Assembly (NCBI GenBank): GCA_946406095.1
Contig: CAMJJO010000002.1
Span: 1-38,004, forward strand
Origin: an uncultured Bacteroidales bacterium
GTDB taxonomy: Bacteria > Bacteroidota > Bacteroidia > Bacteroidales > UBA932
DNA length: 38,004 bases
Direction: 5' to 3'
The notes beneath the pieces were generated by a model. That model did not search any database and was not told the origin of the DNA. It saw only the letters and a program-made list of their open reading frames with translations. Position 1 is the stretch's first letter. Every line of letters begins with the position of its first letter. A program made the translations under genes and the position numbers. Positions 34,662 to 38,004 of the stretch are shown here, in pieces.

Positions 34662-35581
34662 GAGTTGACCAGATTGTGCCAGACTGCATACAGTCCGCCT
34701 GCGACGGACGTGACCGGCGTCATATATGAAAGGCCCAGCCAGATGATGAATCCCGTATTCTTCTGCCCCAGGGCCTGGCCTGCAGTGATCGATTCCACAC
34801 GCCCGTAGCCTTTAGCCACCTTCCTGCCCAACCAGAACTGGAAAAAGCAGCAAATGAGGGATACCACGGCGATGCCGAAAACAACCAGCACGCCGATTCC
34901 GCTGTTTACAAGTGCTCCAGTGGCAAGCGACAGTGCCAGGGTCAGCCCCACGGACCAGACATAGAAAGCCCAGCCGGCGTACCTGGCAAGCCAGCGCTGG
35001 AGCCCCGGAAGCAGATAACGTATCAGCCAGGCCAGCACGCAAGGCAGCACCAGAATCGAGAAAACCCTTTTGATGATGGCCCAGAACGATGCCAGAAAAC
35101 TCATCTCCACACCCGGATGCACCATCGGGATCATCAACGGGATCAACAGTGAGGCCAAAGTGTCGGAAAGCACCGTGTATGTCATTATGCCCGGAAGGCT
35201 CCCTCCTATCTTGGAAGTGATGACCCCCGCAGCAGCAGCCGTAGGACAGATGAAGCACAACATCGCGCACTCCATCAAGATGCGCCCTCCCCCATGAGCC
35301 ACGCTCATCGCCATAAAAGCGAAAACCGCAAAGAGCGTTGCCTGGACGGCAATAAGCTCGAAATGCCATTTATGGAATCTGAGGTCGGTGGGGGCGACTG
35401 TGTTGAGCTGCAGGAAAAGCATTATGCTCACAAGGATGGGCTGCAGCTTTCTCGCCACCGCCATATAGCCCTCCTCACTGAAAGAAGGTACGTAATGCAG
35501 TATAAGGTAGATTGCCGCACCTGCCGTCATGGCCAACGGCAGCATCCAGTTCTTTAAAAAAGTTCTCTCTTTCTCCAGCAT
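34634..35581 (-). CDS. BASS-family (bile acid:sodium symporter type) inner membrane transporter
   Basis: A 315-residue protein with about nine to ten membrane helices. The family is suggested by the fold pattern and sequences such as CFICPTAAAAGVITSKIGGS (the unwound crossover region in the N-terminal half) and ITAGQALGQKNTGFIIWLGL (second crossover). BASS transporters move organic anions such as bile acids, 2-keto acids or pantothenate with sodium; the substrate here is unknown. The ATG at 35581 is used, not the TTG one codon upstream. It is the first gene of the operon and overlaps the TonB receptor gene by 28 nt, implying that transport across both membranes may be coordinated. Confidence 0.82.
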   Translation of the reverse strand: MLEKERTFLKNWMLPLAMTAGAAIYLILHYVPSFSEEGYMAVARKLQPILVSIMLFLQLNTVAPTDLRFHKWHFELIAVQATLFAVFAFMAMSVAHGGGRILMECAMLCFICPTAAAAGVITSKIGGSLPGIMTYTVLSDTLASLLIPLMIPMVHPGVEMSFLASFWAIIKRVFSILVLPCVLAWLIRYLLPGLQRWLARYAGWAFYVWSVGLTLALSLATGALVNSGIGVLVVFGIAVVSLICCFFQFWLGRKVAKGYGRVESITAGQALGQKNTGFIIWLGLSYMTPVTSVAGGLYAVWHNLVNSWELYQKRK

Positions 35582-35589
35582 CAATGATA

Positions 35590-35597
35590 CAAAAATA
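35590..35597 (-). promoter_or_regulatory. -7 promoter element (TATTTTTG), near-leaderless
   Basis: On the minus strand TATTTTTG fits TAnnTTTG and ends 8 bp before the transporter ATG (35581). Initiation about 7 nt downstream would give an mRNA with little or no leader. No clear -33 element is visible. Confidence 0.45.
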
Positions 35598-35626
35598 AAA
35601 CATTTTCGTCATTTCTTGGAATTATA

Positions 35627-35657
35627 TTTGCATAACAAAAAAAAGTCATTACCTTTG
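35627..35657 (+). promoter_or_regulatory. Consensus promoter for the divergent outer membrane receptor
   Basis: TTTG at 35627-35630 and TACCTTTG at 35650-35657 are 19 bp apart, a full match. The upstream TTTG is itself the end of a TATATTTG (35623-35630), so a second overlapping promoter is possible. The ATG at 35696 is 38 bp after the -7 box. Confidence 0.7.
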
Positions 35658-35695
35658 CAGTGTGATAGTAAACTAATACACTATCCGGACAGATT

Positions 35696-38004
35696 ATGGT
35701 TAAGAAGTTAGTTATCATCTCGATCCTTGCCCTGACGGGCATATTTGCATCTGCCCAGAACATAGTCAGCGGCAGAATCATCGATGCTCTCACCAACGCC
35801 CCGGAACCCGGAGCCGTCGTGCAGCTTTTCACCGGCGCTTCGGCCGAGAACAACAATATGAAAGGATATGCCCTCAGCGACTCGCTCGGCGTCTTTTCCA
35901 TACCTTATAAGAATATAGCATCCGGCACCGAGTGCACAGTGCTCGTCGTCAATATGGGGCGGAAGAGCGAGCAACGTTCTTTCCGCATCCAGAGCGGCAC
36001 CTTCGATCTGGGAACAATAGGATTGGAAGATGACGTCCAGGCCATCCAGAGCGCCAAGGTGTCTGCCGCGAAACCGCTCATCAAGATGGACGCGGACAAG
36101 ATCGCCTACGATGTGGAGAGCGACGCCGATTCCAAGGCCACGACAGTGCTGGAAATGCTCCGCAAGGTGCCTATGGTGACGGTGGATGGCCAGGATAATA
36201 TCACCGTGAACGGCAGCAGCAATTTCAAGGTCTATGTGGATGGCAAGCCCAACCAGATGCTCAGTTCCAATCCCTCCAAGATATTCAAGGTTATGCCGGC
36301 ATCTTCGGTCAAAGGCATTGAAGTTATAACGAATCCCGGCGCCAAGTATGATGCGGAAGGCACCGGCGGAGTGCTCAACCTTATCACCGCACGCACCGAG
36401 AGCGGTTCCAGCGCCATTCCGGACGGGGCCAACGGCAGCATCAGCGCAGGCGCAGACACACAGGGAGGCTATGACGGCGGTCTGTTTTTCAATGCGAAGA
36501 AAGGCAAACTGACAGTGGGTGGAAACGCTTATGCCGGTGTGCAGCAGCAGAAAGGCAGTTACCAGGAGTCTACCCAGCATCTGCTTGAATCGGGAATCGA
36601 CCAGACAACCGGCGGCGATGTCGCCAAGCAGAGGAGTCCCTATCTCTTCGGGGATTTCAATGCCAGCTATGAGTTGGATACCCTCAACCTCTTTTCCGCA
36701 TCCCTCGGCATCGAGAGCTGGTCTTATATGCAGGACGCTACCGGATTCGGCCGTGCGGTGATGGGCTCCGTCCCTCTATACAGTTACGGAGGATACAGCT
36801 ACGCCAGCGGCGGATCGGCCGGAATCAACGCCAGTTTCGACTGGCAGCACAACTCAAAGAAGAACAAGGAACGCATGACCACCCTTTCCTACCGTTTTTC
36901 GAACGATCCCGAAAAGGAATATGTGGAAAGGACTTATGAAGACGTGGTCGGCACGACCCTCAACGACCTTAAGATAGACGGGCGCAACGTTTCGCAGGAG
37001 CACACCTTCCAGGCAGACTTCACCACCCCCATCGCAAAGGGGCAGACCGTCAGCAGCGGAGTCAAATACATCTACCGCAACAACTTCTCCAACGATGAGT
37101 ATTACCTGAATCTCGGCAGCGGTTATGTGCTTCAGCCTACAAACGACTCGGAGTACCATCATCACAACAACATCGCCGCCGTCTATGCCGAGTATGCCGG
37201 TTCTTTCGGGAAATTCTCTTTGAAAAGCGGCCTTCGCTATGAGTACACCTTCCTCGATGTTCAATACGCCGATGGCACCTCATACAACGGCAAATACGAC
37301 AACCTTGTGCCCAACCTCAGCCTGCAGTACAATCTGGGTATGACTTCCAATGTCGGGCTCACCTACAACATGCGCATCCACCGTCCCGGCATCAGCTACC
37401 TGAATCCTTTCATTATGCGCTCCTCGACCGACCGGATTTCATATGGCAATCCGGATATCGACCCCGAGAAGACACACAGCTTCGCGCTCAAATACAACTT
37501 CTTCTCCCCTGTCATAATGCTCAACGCCGGGCTTTCGTACCGCTTCGGGCAGGGAGGAATCGCAAGCTACCAGAAGTTTGCACCGGATCCCGAAGATCCC
37601 GCGGCAATGATCCTGCACAACACCTACGGAAACATTGTGGACAACCGCACATTCGGCTTTAATTATTTCTTCAACATCAACCCTGCAAAAGATACCAGAA
37701 TCTATTCCAGCGCCAATTTGGGCTATAATGTCATTTCCAGTTCGGTGCTTGACCAGAAGAACAGCGGTTGGAACGGGCACGTCATGCTGGGCGCACAGCA
37801 GACCATTTTCTGGGATATGAGGCTCAGCGCCAATCTGTTTGCAAACACAAAGAACTATTCCCTCCAGGGTTGGAACAGCGGATTCAGTGGCGTTGCATTG
37901 GGGCTCACCAAGAGTTTCTTCGAAGAAAAGCTGAATGTTTCCGTGCAGGGATTCACCAACCTCAAAGGAGGCGCCAAGGCCAAATTCGAGCAATACTCCG
38001 AGGG
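35696..38004 (+). CDS. Outer membrane TonB-dependent receptor-like beta-barrel (OMP_b-brl_3 type), 3' truncated by window
   Basis: An open frame of 769 complete codons from the ATG at 35696 runs off the right edge; the C terminus is not seen. Signal peptide residues 1-20 end FASAQ. A carboxypeptidase-regulatory-like domain (about 22-105, VSGRIIDALTNAPEPGAVV) comes next. The plug is at about 145-230 (VLEMLRKVPMVTVDG, VYVDGKPNQMLSSNP, IEVITNPGAKYDAEGTGG), then barrel strands. The LRKVPG-like segment and NPSAKYDAEGxGG block are diagnostic of the Bacteroidetes OMP_b-brl_3 group. These receptors are usually orphan genes of unknown ligand. It diverges from the transporter/receptor operon; a consensus promoter precedes it. 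Confidence 0.9.
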   Translation, partial: MVKKLVIISILALTGIFASAQNIVSGRIIDALTNAPEPGAVVQLFTGASAENNNMKGYALSDSLGVFSIPYKNIASGTECTVLVVNMGRKSEQRSFRIQSGTFDLGTIGLEDDVQAIQSAKVSAAKPLIKMDADKIAYDVESDADSKATTVLEMLRKVPMVTVDGQDNITVNGSSNFKVYVDGKPNQMLSSNPSKIFKVMPASSVKGIEVITNPGAKYDAEGTGGVLNLITARTESGSSAIPDGANGSISAGADTQGGYDGGLFFNAKKGKLTVGGNAYAGVQQQKGSYQESTQHLLESGIDQTTGGDVAKQRSPYLFGDFNASYELDTLNLFSASLGIESWSYMQDATGFGRAVMGSVPLYSYGGYSYASGGSAGINASFDWQHNSKKNKERMTTLSYRFSNDPEKEYVERTYEDVVGTTLNDLKIDGRNVSQEHTFQADFTTPIAKGQTVSSGVKYIYRNNFSNDEYYLNLGSGYVLQPTNDSEYHHHNNIAAVYAEYAGSFGKFSLKSGLRYEYTFLDVQYADGTSYNGKYDNLVPNLSLQYNLGMTSNVGLTYNMRIHRPGISYLNPFIMRSSTDRISYGNPDIDPEKTHSFALKYNFFSPVIMLNAGLSYRFGQGGIASYQKFAPDPEDPAAMILHNTYGNIVDNRTFGFNYFFNINPAKDTRIYSSANLGYNVISSSVLDQKNSGWNGHVMLGAQQTIFWDMRLSANLFANTKNYSLQGWNSGFSGVALGLTKSFFEEKLNVSVQGFTNLKGGAKAKFEQYSE

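Noticed and set aside
35708-36580. A 290-codon minus-strand open frame near the right end
   Set aside because: The plus strand at 35696 onward encodes a clear signal peptide, regulatory domain and plug, open to the window end, so the minus frame is a shadow.
1-38004. CRISPR arrays, insertion sequences, integrases, att sites or phage genes
   Set aside because: No regularly spaced repeats, transposase or integrase frames, or terminal inverted repeats were seen on either strand.

Overview
The window looks like chromosomal DNA from a member of the Bacteroidales, probably an uncultured gut-type lineage. This rests on the content: TonB-dependent receptors with N-terminal carboxypeptidase-regulatory-like domains, lipoproteins of the Bacteroidetes-restricted DUF4876 and DUF4249 families, an S46 peptidase and an OMP_b-brl_3 type barrel. 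Intergenic regions also carry Bacteroides-type promoters (TTTG, about 19-21 bp, TAnnTTTG), and Shine-Dalgarno sequences are largely absent. Coding DNA is GC-rich and gene gaps are short and AT-rich. I see no insertion sequence, prophage, CRISPR array or integrase, and no gene-free stretch over 300 bp.

Left part (1-12803). A truncated S46 peptidase gene points left. Diverging from it is a four-gene operon: TonB-dependent receptor, DUF4876 lipoprotein, DUF6850-type barrel and a PqqL/FusC-like M16 zinc protease. The divergent intergene holds a sequence very close to the classical Fur box. Together these suggest an iron-regulated locus that could take in and digest a protein or peptide ligand. 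The operon runs directly into an M28-fold protein that lacks most of its metal ligands. A TPR protein plus a WalJ/YycJ-like metallo-hydrolase diverge from that gene.

Middle part (12811-24499). An MsbA-like ABC exporter, a VanZ-like protein, a large secreted amidase with an inserted golvesin-like module, and aspartase form one co-directional run. A C-terminally short mannose-1-phosphate guanylyltransferase, a HAD phosphatase, two tandem tRNA-Lys genes (TTT and CTT) sharing a promoter and a strong bidirectional terminator, glutamine-dependent NAD synthetase, and a FabZ/acyl-ACP thioesterase pair follow.

Right part (24496-38004). On the minus strand, rfbB leads a glpA-glpB-glpC operon with a half-size GlpB. 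Before it lies a second envelope operon whose genes overlap: BASS-family inner-membrane transporter, TonB receptor with a roughly 250-residue N-terminal extension, DUF4249 lipoprotein, and an MG2-like protein with a detached plug-like segment. A further outer-membrane receptor, cut by the window end, diverges from it.

The two envelope operons are the best candidates for undescribed systems. Genes are tightly packed: three convergent pairs have abutting or shared TTAA stop codons, and several promoters sit so close to start codons that leaderless transcripts are likely.
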